A stretch of 18,715 nucleotides of DNA from Rhodospirillales bacterium. Its GTDB lineage: Bacteria > Pseudomonadota > Alphaproteobacteria > CACIAM-22H2. How positions within the stretch are numbered: the first letter of the stretch is position 1; each line of letters begins with the position of its first letter. Below the pieces are notes generated by a model that was not told the DNA's origin, ran no database searches, and was given only the letters and a program-made list of their open reading frames with translations. Positions 1 to 7,046 of this stretch are shown here, piece by piece. The stretch lies in contig JACQAF010000049.1 of assembly GCA_016195145.1 (NCBI GenBank), positions 1-18,715 on the forward strand, in the 5' to 3' direction. The position numbers and the translations under genes were made by a program.

Positions 1-3
1 CCC

Positions 4-432
4 ATGATCTACGATAAGACCGCTCCATATGCCGCGTTATTGCTTCGCGTGTCGCTCGGTCTGCTATTTCTGGCGCACGCAGCGCTGAAGATATTCGTCT
101 TCACGCCCGCTGGCGCCGCCGGATTTTTCCAATCTCTTGGGCTTCCGCCGGTGCTTGCCTATCTGACGATGTTTGCCGAAGTAGTCGGCGGCGTCGCCCT
201 CATCCTTGGTCTGATGACCCGCTGGGTATCGCTGGCGCTGACGCCAATCTTGCTTGGCGCAATTTTCTTTGTGCACGGCCCGAGCGGCTGGCTGTTTTCG
301 AATACGAATGGCGGCTGGGAGTTTCCCGCGTTCTGGGCGGTAGCGCTCATCGTGCAAGCCTTGCTCGGCGATGGTGCATACGGGTTGAAGCCGTCAATGG
401 TGAAGTTGTCCGAGACTAGGCCCGTGCACTGA
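4..432 (+). CDS. DoxX family membrane protein
   Basis: A 142-residue, strongly hydrophobic protein with about four membrane segments (roughly residues 8-30, 48-70, 73-93 and 105-125). The N-terminal LLLRVSLGLLFLAHA pattern followed by a GLPP turn and a short FAEVVGG helix is typical of DoxX/DoxD-like proteins of the inner membrane. The molecular function of most family members is unknown, although they are common in catabolic and redox operons. It is the first visible gene of a plus-strand operon and ends 16 bases before the muconolactone isomerase. The start lies three bases from the window edge, so its promoter and ribosome binding site cannot be assessed. The family call is solid; a role in the aromatic pathway is only inferred from position. 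Confidence 0.8.
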   Translation: MIYDKTAPYAALLLRVSLGLLFLAHAALKIFVFTPAGAAGFFQSLGLPPVLAYLTMFAEVVGGVALILGLMTRWVSLALTPILLGAIFFVHGPSGWLFSNTNGGWEFPAFWAVALIVQALLGDGAYGLKPSMVKLSETRPVH

Positions 433-448
433 AGTCGAGGAGATCTCC

Positions 449-730
449 ATGCTGTATTGCGTCGAGATGGAGGTACGTCTGCCGGCGAATATGCCCTCGG
501 AAACTACCGAGAAGATCAAGGCGGACGAAAAGGCCTATGCCGTTAGTCTCCAGGAAAAGGGCAAATGGGTTCATCTTTGGCGCATCGTGGGGCGCTACGC
601 CAACATCAGCGTATTCGACGTCGAAAGCCATGACGAATTGCATGGTCTTCTCTCGTCGCTGCCCCTGTTCCCATACATGGACATCCGGGTGACCCCCTTG
701 GCACGGCACCCTTCCGCAATAACGCGTTAA
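449..730 (+). CDS. catC: Muconolactone delta-isomerase
   Basis: This 93-residue protein matches CatC in length and along its whole sequence. It begins MLYCVEMEVRLP, has the central KADEKAYA and WRIVGRYANISVFDV segments, and ends with LPLFPYMDI followed by a conserved ARHPS. CatC converts (+)-muconolactone to beta-ketoadipate enol-lactone in the cytoplasm and forms decamers in characterised bacteria. A GAGGAGA ribosome binding site at about 438-444 supports the ATG. It lies between the DoxX gene and an alpha/beta hydrolase, five bases from the latter, so translation is probably coupled. The muconate cycloisomerase and dioxygenase needed upstream in the pathway are encoded further along the same operon. 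Confidence 0.92.
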   Translation: MLYCVEMEVRLPANMPSETTEKIKADEKAYAVSLQEKGKWVHLWRIVGRYANISVFDVESHDELHGLLSSLPLFPYMDIRVTPLARHPSAITR

Positions 731-735
731 AAGGG

Positions 736-1758
736 ATGCCCGCGGTGCTTCTTCCCGAAGTAAAAAAATTGCTCACGTCACACCTGACGCCTCCTAGTGG
801 CGCGGCCTTTACTGTTGCGGGGGCCCGTGCCGGCAATGTGCGTCTTGGCGCGCTCTTGGGCGGCGATCCCATCCCCTTGGCGCGAGTAGACGATCGCAAG
901 TTACCTCTCGACAACGCCAACCCGCTCAACATCCGTATTTATCGACCGCGACACGACGCCGACCAACCGATCGTCGTCTATCTGCATGGCGGCGGCTGGA
1001 TTTCCGGAACGCCAGACGCTTACGATCCCCTGTGCCGCGCCCTCGCCCATCATTCGAAGGCGGTCGTCATCAGCGTGGACTACCCGCTGGCCCCGGAGCA
1101 TCCGTTTCCCGAGTCACTTATGGCCTGCCGCGCCGCCATCAATTGGATCCGGCGCAATGCGGTGGCGTTCGGCGGCGATCCGGCCCAGGTGGCGATAGCC
1201 GGCGACAGCGCCGGCGCGAACCTTGCCGCTGCCGCCGCGCTTGACCTTGGTCAGGACGACGGTCTGCCACCGGTGGCGCACCTTGCCCTTATTTATCCGA
1301 TCCTCGATGCGCGCATGAACACTGCGTCGTATCACGCGTTCGCGGAAGGTAATTACCTGACCGCCGCTTCCATGACGCGGTACTGGGATCTCTATATCGG
1401 AGATCAAACGCGGGATCGGACACATCCCGACATATCGCCTGGCCTGGCGGTCGATGTATCAGCTCTGCCGGCCACCACGATTCTGGCGGCCGAATGCGAT
1501 CCTTTGCGCGACGAAGCTCTGGCTTTCGTTGCGCGTCTTGCGAAAGGCGGCGTCGAGGTGACCCTGCGGTCTTGGCCCGGCGTCATCCACGGGTTTCTGC
1601 GCTTTCTCGGTCCGCTCGCCTCGGCCCGCGCAGCCATATGTTGGTTCGGCTCTGCGCTTGGCGCAGCTCTGTCCGATGACGACCGCGACGCGCATAACGG
1701 CCTGTCTGAAAGGGACCGCATCCGCACGCCGACCTTTGTGCGATTCCAGGCTCCTTAA
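736..1758 (+). CDS. Alpha/beta hydrolase of the hormone-sensitive-lipase type, possible enol-lactone hydrolase
   Basis: A 340-residue alpha/beta hydrolase. It has the HGGGW oxyanion-hole motif at residues 84-88, the nucleophile Ser158 in GDSAG, the catalytic Asp255 in DPLRDE and His285 in IHGF, so the HSL-family triad is complete. Family members hydrolyse small esters and some lactones. Because it follows the muconolactone isomerase by five bases, it may hydrolyse beta-ketoadipate enol-lactone in place of PcaD, which belongs to a different alpha/beta-hydrolase group. That assignment is inference; it could instead release an aromatic substrate from an ester. The ribosome binding site is poor (AAGGG directly abuts the ATG), so a coupled restart or the GTG at 745 is possible. 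The C-terminal 30 or so residues are polar and extend past the catalytic fold. Confidence 0.88.
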   Translation: MPAVLLPEVKKLLTSHLTPPSGAAFTVAGARAGNVRLGALLGGDPIPLARVDDRKLPLDNANPLNIRIYRPRHDADQPIVVYLHGGGWISGTPDAYDPLCRALAHHSKAVVISVDYPLAPEHPFPESLMACRAAINWIRRNAVAFGGDPAQVAIAGDSAGANLAAAAALDLGQDDGLPPVAHLALIYPILDARMNTASYHAFAEGNYLTAASMTRYWDLYIGDQTRDRTHPDISPGLAVDVSALPATTILAAECDPLRDEALAFVARLAKGGVEVTLRSWPGVIHGFLRFLGPLASARAAICWFGSALGAALSDDDRDAHNGLSERDRIRTPTFVRFQAP

Positions 1759-1784
1759 ACACAAATTTTCAGGAGGATCTAGCC

Positions 1785-2651
1785 ATGAAGTCCGTAACCA
1801 TCGATAACATCACCGACTTGGTCATCGCCGCGATGTCGCCCGACATGGCGCCACGGACCAAGGAAGTTTTGACGAACCTAATCCAGCACCTGCATGACTT
1901 CGCCCGCGATGTGCGCCTGACGCACGAGGAATGGCTGATCGGCATCGACTTCTTAAGTCGAGCCGGAAAGATGACCGACGAGAAGCGAAACGAGTTCATC
2001 CTGATCTCGGACATACTCGGGCTCGAATCGCTCGCCGATGCCATAAGCCACAACGCCCACGGCAACGAAACAGAATCAGCCGTTCTTGGTCCCTTTTTCC
2101 GCGAGGGCGCGCCGGTTCTGCCGGCCGGCGCCTCGATCGCCCAGAGGAATACAAAAGATGGGCCGGCGGTCTCGCTCCGCGGCCGGATCACCAACGCCAA
2201 AGGCGAGCCGGTCGCAGGCGCGATCATAGATGTCTGGGAGACCGGTCCCGACGGGTTTTACGAACAACAAGATCCCAATCAGCCGGACATGAACCTGCGT
2301 GGCCGCTTCAAGACAGACGATAACGGCGACTACGACATCATGGCCGTGCGCCCGGTCAGTTATCCCATCCCTTATGACGGTCCCGCCGGCGACCTCCTGC
2401 AGATTATGGGACGGCACCCGTATCGCCCGGCGCACATCCACATGGTCGTGGTAGCGCCCGGTTACAAGAAGCTGATCTCTCAGCTCTATGACCGCCAGGA
2501 TACCTATCTGGAGAGCGACGCCGTCTTCGCCGTGAAGGGATCGTTGATCGTCGACTTCAAACCCGCCCGAGATAACTCGGGTGCCGAGTACCTAGTCGAG
2601 CACAATGTGGTTCTCAAGGCCGATGATGGGACCGCCGTGAAGGCTGTCTGA
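1785..2651 (+). CDS. Intradiol ring-cleavage dioxygenase, hydroxyquinol/chlorocatechol 1,2-dioxygenase type
   Basis: A 288-residue non-haem Fe(III) intradiol dioxygenase that opens the ring of catechols between the two hydroxyls. The four iron ligands are visible as Tyr159, Tyr193, His217 and His219, with the family spacing. The N-terminal half (residues 1-100) is the helical dimerisation domain, and the beta-sandwich catalytic domain follows. The stretch with SYPIPYDGPAGDLL and GRHPYRPAHIHM resembles hydroxyquinol and chlorocatechol dioxygenases more than classical CatA. A strong AGGAGGAT ribosome binding site supports the ATG. Hydroxyquinol cleavage yields maleylacetate, which needs no cycloisomerase, and no maleylacetate reductase is seen here. 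The neighbouring catB- and catC-type genes therefore argue that the physiological substrate is catechol or a simple substituted catechol. Family call is high confidence; substrate is uncertain. Confidence 0.93.
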   Translation: MKSVTIDNITDLVIAAMSPDMAPRTKEVLTNLIQHLHDFARDVRLTHEEWLIGIDFLSRAGKMTDEKRNEFILISDILGLESLADAISHNAHGNETESAVLGPFFREGAPVLPAGASIAQRNTKDGPAVSLRGRITNAKGEPVAGAIIDVWETGPDGFYEQQDPNQPDMNLRGRFKTDDNGDYDIMAVRPVSYPIPYDGPAGDLLQIMGRHPYRPAHIHMVVVAPGYKKLISQLYDRQDTYLESDAVFAVKGSLIVDFKPARDNSGAEYLVEHNVVLKADDGTAVKAV

Positions 2652-2705
2652 AGGCAAAGAAGGCCTGCTCGTACATCCGATGCGAGACGGGCCAACACAT
2701 GGAAG

Positions 2706-3896
2706 ATGACTGTGAACAGCGCAACCGACATATCTGGTCTGCAGTCCACCGCCCCGGACCACCCCGCGGCAGCCGATTTGACCGTCCGATCGATCCGCAC
2801 GCAGATCGTCGATATCCCGACCGTGCGTGAGCACAAGCTTTCTTCCCTGTCGGTGACGCACCAGAGCCACATCCTGGTTCGCGTTGGGATCGGAAATGGC
2901 GTGGAGGGAATCGGCGAGGCGGCAACGTTGGGTGGACCGCGTTGGAGCGAGGAATCGGTCGAGACCATCAAGGCCGTGATCGACGGTTATCTTGCACCGG
3001 CGCTCGTCGGGCGCCCCGCCGATCGTTTCGAGGAGGCCGCGATTCTCATGGACCGAGCCGCCAAGCGCAACGCGTCGGCCAAGTCGGCCCTACAAACCGC
3101 GCTCTTCGATGCCGTCGGCAAGACGCGCGGCCTGCCGGTCCATACGCTCCTCGGTGGTGCCGTCCGCGCTCGCATCCCGGTTCTCTGGGCGCTTGCCTCG
3201 GGCGACGCCGAGCAGGAGATCGACGAGGCGAAGGAAAAGATCGAAAAGCGCCTGCACAACACCTTCAAGGTGAAGATCGGCGTTAACGACCCGGCCGAGG
3301 ACATCAAACGTTTGACGAAGATCGCTTCAGCGATCGAGGGGCACGGCACGCTCAAGGTCGTCGATGTCAACCAAGCCTGGGATGAGGCAATGGCCGATCG
3401 CTGGTTGCCAGCGCTTGCCGAAATCGGCGTCGGCAGCGTCGAGCAACCCCTGCCGCATTGGAACTTGGCCGGCATGACCCGGCTCGCCGCGCGCCACGCC
3501 ATCCCGATCATGGCGGACGAGTCAGTCTTTTCGATCCACGACATGTTCGCGGTCGCGCGACAAGCTGCGGCCGACGTGGTGTCGCTCAAGCTGGTGAAAC
3601 ATGGCTGCCTCACCGCCCTGCGCGACGTCGCCGCGATCGCGCGCGCGGCTGGCCTCGGGCTCTATGGCGGATGTCTTCTCGAAAGCAGCGTCGGCACGGC
3701 GGCCCATCTGCAGGTCTTTGCCACACTGCCGGACCTCGCCTGGGGCTGCGAAAGCTTCGGCCCTCTTATCCTGAAGGGCGGTCTCACGAAGGAACGCCTG
3801 ACTTACCAGAACTTCTGTGTCTGTATTCCCGAGGGACCCGGTCTGGGCGTCACTCTTGACGAGGACGCCGTCGCCCACTTCGCCCGCAGCGATTGA
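2706..3896 (+). CDS. catB: Muconate cycloisomerase (enolase superfamily)
   Basis: A 396-residue enolase-superfamily protein that should convert cis,cis-muconate to muconolactone. All catalytic positions are present: Lys188 and Lys190 in FKVKIG, metal ligands Asp220, Glu246 and Asp271, Lys295 in SLKLVKHG, and Glu349 in ESFGP. From the first metal ligand on they sit 22 residues later than in Pseudomonas putida MLE, which implies a short N-terminal extension (about residues 1-22) ahead of the conserved start. No better ATG or GTG exists to shorten it. The conserved segments GVEGIGEA, APALVGRPAD and LLGGAVR support a muconate cycloisomerase rather than mandelate racemase. It lies 54 bases after the dioxygenase and 29 bases before the BKACE gene, in the same operon. 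The substrate could be a substituted muconate. Confidence 0.9.
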   Translation: MTVNSATDISGLQSTAPDHPAAADLTVRSIRTQIVDIPTVREHKLSSLSVTHQSHILVRVGIGNGVEGIGEAATLGGPRWSEESVETIKAVIDGYLAPALVGRPADRFEEAAILMDRAAKRNASAKSALQTALFDAVGKTRGLPVHTLLGGAVRARIPVLWALASGDAEQEIDEAKEKIEKRLHNTFKVKIGVNDPAEDIKRLTKIASAIEGHGTLKVVDVNQAWDEAMADRWLPALAEIGVGSVEQPLPHWNLAGMTRLAARHAIPIMADESVFSIHDMFAVARQAAADVVSLKLVKHGCLTALRDVAAIARAAGLGLYGGCLLESSVGTAAHLQVFATLPDLAWGCESFGPLILKGGLTKERLTYQNFCVCIPEGPGLGVTLDEDAVAHFARSD

Positions 3897-3925
3897 ACAG
3901 CAAAGAGCTGAAGGGAAATCGCCAT

Positions 3926-4852
3926 ATGTCCAATTCGGTTATTCTCACCTGCGCCGTTACCGGCAACCTTACCAAGCCTGAGCAAAATCCGCACCTGCCG
4001 ATTACGCCGGAAGAGATCGCCCGCGACTGTCTCGAAGCCGCCGAAGCAGGAGCCGCTATCGTCCATATCCATGTGCGTGACCCACGGACGGGCGCTCCCT
4101 CCATGAAGATCGCTCTCTACGACGAGGTCGTCCGATTAATCCGCGCGCAGAACGACGGATTGATCATTAATCTTACGACCGGGCCGGGCGGGCGTTTTCA
4201 GCCAAGCGAAGAGGACCCGAAGATCGCCGGTCCGCGCACCAATCTCTTGCGTCCGGAGCTGCGCGTCGAGCATATCGCTCGCATCAAGCCGGATATAGCA
4301 ACCCTCGACCTCAACACCATGACCTTCGGCCGCGAGGTGGTGATCAACACGCCGGCAAATGTGTCGAAGATGGCCGAAATTATCTATGCGGCCGGAGTGA
4401 AACCCGAGATCGAGATATTCGACAGTGGCGACCTGCATCTCGCCAATGATCTGATCGCCAGGGGCGTATTGCGGAGGCCAGCGATGTTCTCCTTCGTCCT
4501 TGGCGTCAAATACGGCATGCCCGCCGCCCCGGAATCCATGCTCTTCTTGCGCAACATGCTTCCCGAAGGATCGGTCTGGGCCGGGTTCGGCGTTGGACGG
4601 GCAGCGTTTCCGATGCTTGCCCAGTCCATGCTGCTCGGAGGCCAGATCCGCATCGGCATGGAAGATACCGTCTTTGTCGACAAAAGCCGTCTCGCCAGCG
4701 GCAATCGTGTATTGGTGGAAAAGGCTCGGGCGATTGTCGAAAGCTTGGGCGGGCGGCTCGCAAGCACAGACGATGCTCGCGAATGCCTGGGTCTTGGCAT
4801 CGCGAAGAGCGAGAAAGGGCAGCCGAATGCTGCCGCCGGGCGATCCGTTTGA
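3926..4852 (+). CDS. Beta-keto acid cleavage enzyme (BKACE, DUF849)
   Basis: A 308-residue DUF849 protein. This family is a Zn-dependent TIM barrel that condenses a beta-keto acid with acetyl-CoA and cleaves it to acetoacetate and a new acyl-CoA. The metal ligands His47 and His49 are visible in IVHIHVRD, and Glu246 lies in RIGMEDT. The NLTTGPGG loop is also typical. The ATG at 3926 is chosen because AAGGGA at 3911-3916 lies at good distance; an upstream TTG at 3893 lacks such support. It is last in the aromatic operon, directly after muconate cycloisomerase. If beta-ketoadipate is the substrate, the products would be acetoacetate and succinyl-CoA, replacing the PcaIJ and PcaF steps. The family is certain; the substrate is inferred from context. 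Confidence 0.9.
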   Translation: MSNSVILTCAVTGNLTKPEQNPHLPITPEEIARDCLEAAEAGAAIVHIHVRDPRTGAPSMKIALYDEVVRLIRAQNDGLIINLTTGPGGRFQPSEEDPKIAGPRTNLLRPELRVEHIARIKPDIATLDLNTMTFGREVVINTPANVSKMAEIIYAAGVKPEIEIFDSGDLHLANDLIARGVLRRPAMFSFVLGVKYGMPAAPESMLFLRNMLPEGSVWAGFGVGRAAFPMLAQSMLLGGQIRIGMEDTVFVDKSRLASGNRVLVEKARAIVESLGGRLASTDDARECLGLGIAKSEKGQPNAAAGRSV

Positions 4853-5122
4853 GGTTCTCCTAATGTCGCGCGCCAGAATGGGGCATGATTCAGTGGACGT
4901 CGATGCGGCGCCGTGCAAGGGCGTAACCGCCTAGCACCTATCTTTTCTTTCCCTGATCCACGAGGCCCCTCGGTAGCGGCGACTGGCCGCCGAACGAATC
5001 CCTCTTTCCTCGGAGAATGGATATCTCTCTTGCCTCATGATTTGGCCCAACTTGCGTAGAATCAAGAGTCGGATTCGGTGATATCAATGGGTTAACCGAA
5101 AAGTCGACACTATATTTTTGGT

Positions 5123-5373
5123 TCAGGCGCTGATGGCGATCTCGGTTTGATCGAGTTCGGTCATGCGCATTCGTTTGGGCAGGGCGATCCCGAGCCGGTC
5201 GAGCAGCGCGGCGTGCGCGAGCTCGGGCTGGTGACGTAGTGCAAGCGGATATCGCCGTGGGTTATCGCCGGCAGGACGATATCCGGAAGATTGCGCCGCG
5301 TCAGGTACGTTATGCCTTGGGCACTAAATCGGGCGAAGGCCGGACAGCCAAGGGCTGGAACGTCATTTCCCAA
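5123..5373 (-). pseudogene. Unidentified minus-strand gene remnant with an apparent one-base deletion
   Basis: Two overlapping reading frames on the minus strand read as one protein tail if joined. The first contains FSAQGITYLTRRNLPD and AITHGDIRLHYVTSP. The second continues HAALLDRLGIALPKRMRM and ends ELDQTEIAISA before a stop at 5123-5125. The junction lies near 5217-5226. Adding one G to make CCG GAG CTC would read P-E-L through the break, so a single-base deletion is the simplest explanation. I do not recognise the family; a mobile-element or plasmid protein is possible but unproven. It points away from the AbiEii remnant and has no intact N-terminus in the window. Confidence 0.4.
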
Positions 5374-5436
5374 CCGATGTCATCGGACGTCAGTTCGAGG
5401 GGCTTTCATTGGCGGCGCCCTCTGCCCAGATGCTGC

Positions 5437-5660
5437 CGCGCCGACGAGACTGGCCATCAGGCCGGGACGCTCGAAAAGGCGATGCGGCTCCCGGACATGC
5501 TGCGGGAAATCGCCCGCGAGCCGCTCCTGTCCGAGCGTCTCGTCCTCAAAGGCGGAACGGCGCTGAGCGTCTTTCATCTCGGCCTCGACCAGCTCTCTCC
5601 GTCGACATCGATTTGAACTGTGTTGGCGCGCTCGCCATCGAATCGTCGCGATGATCGGCG
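5437..5660 (+). pseudogene. AbiEii-like nucleotidyltransferase toxin remnant, frameshifted
   Basis: The plus-strand frame beginning near 5437 reads ADETGHQAGTLEKAMRL, then MLREIAREPLLSERL and LKGGTAL, the N-terminal nucleotidyltransferase signature of AbiEii/type IV toxins. At LGLDQL the frame ends in stop codons, while another frame picks up exactly with LSVDIDLN at 5595, the family's metal-binding Asp motif. The DNA at the break is CTCTCTCC where CTCTCC would keep the frame, so a two-base gain in a CT run broke the gene. A second stop follows at 5652-5654, and only about 70 of roughly 300 residues remain. No AbiEi antitoxin gene is recognisable beside it. It cannot make a functional toxin as it stands. 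Confidence 0.7.
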
Positions 5661-5729
5661 ATGGAAACGGAGGCCGCCGATGCGCCTGTTCGAACAACGC
5701 CTCGCCCGCGCGCCTGGGCTGCCCGGAGG

Positions 5730-6551
5730 TTATGTCATGGTAGTCGTCTTTTCGACACCGGTTCTGTCGGAAATCACCAGCTGGCGTTCGGTAGGGGGAA
5801 TGAATATCTCTTGAAAATAGACGGCCTGCCCGTCGGCGGCGTGGCCGATGATCTCCAGTAAAATCCCCGAGGTTGCCCTCCTTACCTTAATCGCGCGACA
5901 TATGGCCGCTGGAAAACGAATCGTGCATACCCTCTGATATAAATACGACACCGGCACGTTGGACTCGCGCCCGATAAGCTTGGTGAAATTGGCCGAATGG
6001 AGCGCCTTTAAGGACTCGCGGGCGAGCGCGCGAAAGCGGCCGGGGTCAACATAGAACCGGCTGTAGAGGTTGAATTCGTCGTTGATACTGAGCAGCCGAT
6101 CGATGCGCAGCACGGCGCGGCCGGCGGTGTTGAGATGGCGCGTCCAAGGCCCCGCTCCGGTTTTAAGCTGCCGGGACAGAACTTTCGGAAATACCGGCAA
6201 GTAGCCCGCGCCGTCATCCGACAAGAAGCGGAAATGGAGCGGATTTTGCATGCGCGAGCGCTTGTCGGTCACGAAGCTGCCACGACCGCGGCGCCGCACC
6301 ACCAAGCCATCCTCGACTAGCGAGCGAATCGCCCGCTGCACCGTACCGAGGCTGAACGGAGTGAGGCGCACCAGCTCCGCCTCGGTTGGCAAATTGTCGC
6401 CGGCCGCCCAGGAGCCGCTGTCTATCGCTTTGAGAAGCGCCTCGCGCAATTGCCGGTGCTTGTAAACGCCGTGCGCGGGACGGCGCCGGAACTGATCAAA
6501 GAAATCCCGCTTGGCGGTGCTCGAAACTTTCGCCACTTTCGCTCCAGTCAC
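5730..6551 (-). CDS. GntR family transcriptional regulator, HutC type with UTRA domain
   Basis: A 273-residue regulator. Residues about 28-98 form the GntR winged helix-turn-helix (YKHRQLREALLKAI, LPTEAELVRLT, GTVQRAIRSLVEDGLV, then the RRRGRGSFV wing). Residues about 115-260 fit the UTRA small-molecule-binding domain of the HutC subfamily. Such proteins usually bind palindromic operators and release them when a pathway metabolite binds. The start is a GTG at 6551; a second in-frame GTG at 6536 has a better spaced GGAG at 6542-6545 and may be the true start. It follows the RidA gene by 59 bases on the same strand and is probably the last gene of the oxidoreductase operon. Paired palindromes in the divergent gap upstream are candidate operators. 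Ligand unknown. Confidence 0.88.
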   Translation of the reverse strand: MTGAKVAKVSSTAKRDFFDQFRRRPAHGVYKHRQLREALLKAIDSGSWAAGDNLPTEAELVRLTPFSLGTVQRAIRSLVEDGLVVRRRGRGSFVTDKRSRMQNPLHFRFLSDDGAGYLPVFPKVLSRQLKTGAGPWTRHLNTAGRAVLRIDRLLSINDEFNLYSRFYVDPGRFRALARESLKALHSANFTKLIGRESNVPVSYLYQRVCTIRFPAAICRAIKVRRATSGILLEIIGHAADGQAVYFQEIFIPPTERQLVISDRTGVEKTTTMT

Positions 6552-6610
6552 GCCGCATCGAACGGATTCCGCCCCCGCTCACCTGCTCGGCATCGCCTTG
6601 CGGAAACACT

Positions 6611-6964
6611 CTACTTGGCCGCGACCACCATGATTTCAACTAGCGTCGCGGGGGTGGCGAGACTCGCTTGCACGCAGGCCCGCGCGGGCGGATGGCTCGG
6701 GTCCATCCATGACAACCATGCCTTGTTGATCTCTTCCTTGTCGCGAATGTCGTCGAGGTAGATGACCGCGGACAATAAACGCGACTTGTTCGTCCCGCAA
6801 GCGGTAAGCAGCGCGTCGATCTTGCTCAATACCTGCTCGGTCTGCGCCCTCACCCCCTTCGAGGTGTCGTCGGCGATCAGGCCGGCAAGAAATACCATGC
6901 CGTTGCACTCTACGGCGGAGGACATGATCGGGCCTTTATCGTGGCGTACGATGTCGTGATTCAC
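6611..6964 (-). CDS. RidA family (YjgF/UK114) protein
   Basis: A 117-residue RidA-fold protein. Canonical RidA hydrolyses reactive enamine/imine intermediates to keto acids plus ammonia. The signature region ends in HPPARACVQASLATPATLVEI, with Arg95 matching the substrate-binding arginine of active members and Glu110 in the conserved VEI segment. NGMVFLAGLIADD near residues 21-33 and IDALLTACGTNKSRLLSAVIYL are also typical. The GTG at 6964 is supported by GGGAG eight bases upstream. It lies 82 bases after the FAD oxidoreductase and before the regulator. This pairing suggests that the flavoenzyme releases an imine or related intermediate, but some RidA subfamilies have other catabolic roles, so the exact reaction is open. 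Confidence 0.88.
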   Translation of the reverse strand: MNHDIVRHDKGPIMSSAVECNGMVFLAGLIADDTSKGVRAQTEQVLSKIDALLTACGTNKSRLLSAVIYLDDIRDKEEINKAWLSWMDPSHPPARACVQASLATPATLVEIMVVAAK

Positions 6965-7046
6965 GGCTTTACTCCCGGATTAAACCAAGTTGATAGATGC
7001 GCGTGCGTCGGTCGATTGGCGTCTGGCGCGCGATGCCGGCTGCCGG

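Larger units (their letters stand above)
4853..5729. other. Decayed intergenic region between the aromatic operon and the GntR gene
   Basis: About 880 bases without an intact gene. From 4853 to roughly 5095 I see nothing coding; a short CGAGG/CCTCG hairpin at 4961-4972 has no T-tract and is not a convincing terminator. From 5123 to 5373 there is a frameshifted minus-strand remnant, and from about 5437 to 5660 a frameshifted AbiEii-like remnant on the plus strand; both are listed separately. The stretch from 5660 to 5729 may be further toxin sequence, but I cannot align it. The arrangement suggests old accessory or mobile DNA that has been losing genes. Confidence 0.6.

Noticed and set aside
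4961..4972. Hairpin as terminator of the aromatic operon
   Set aside because: Five-base stem with a two-base loop and no T-tract after it.
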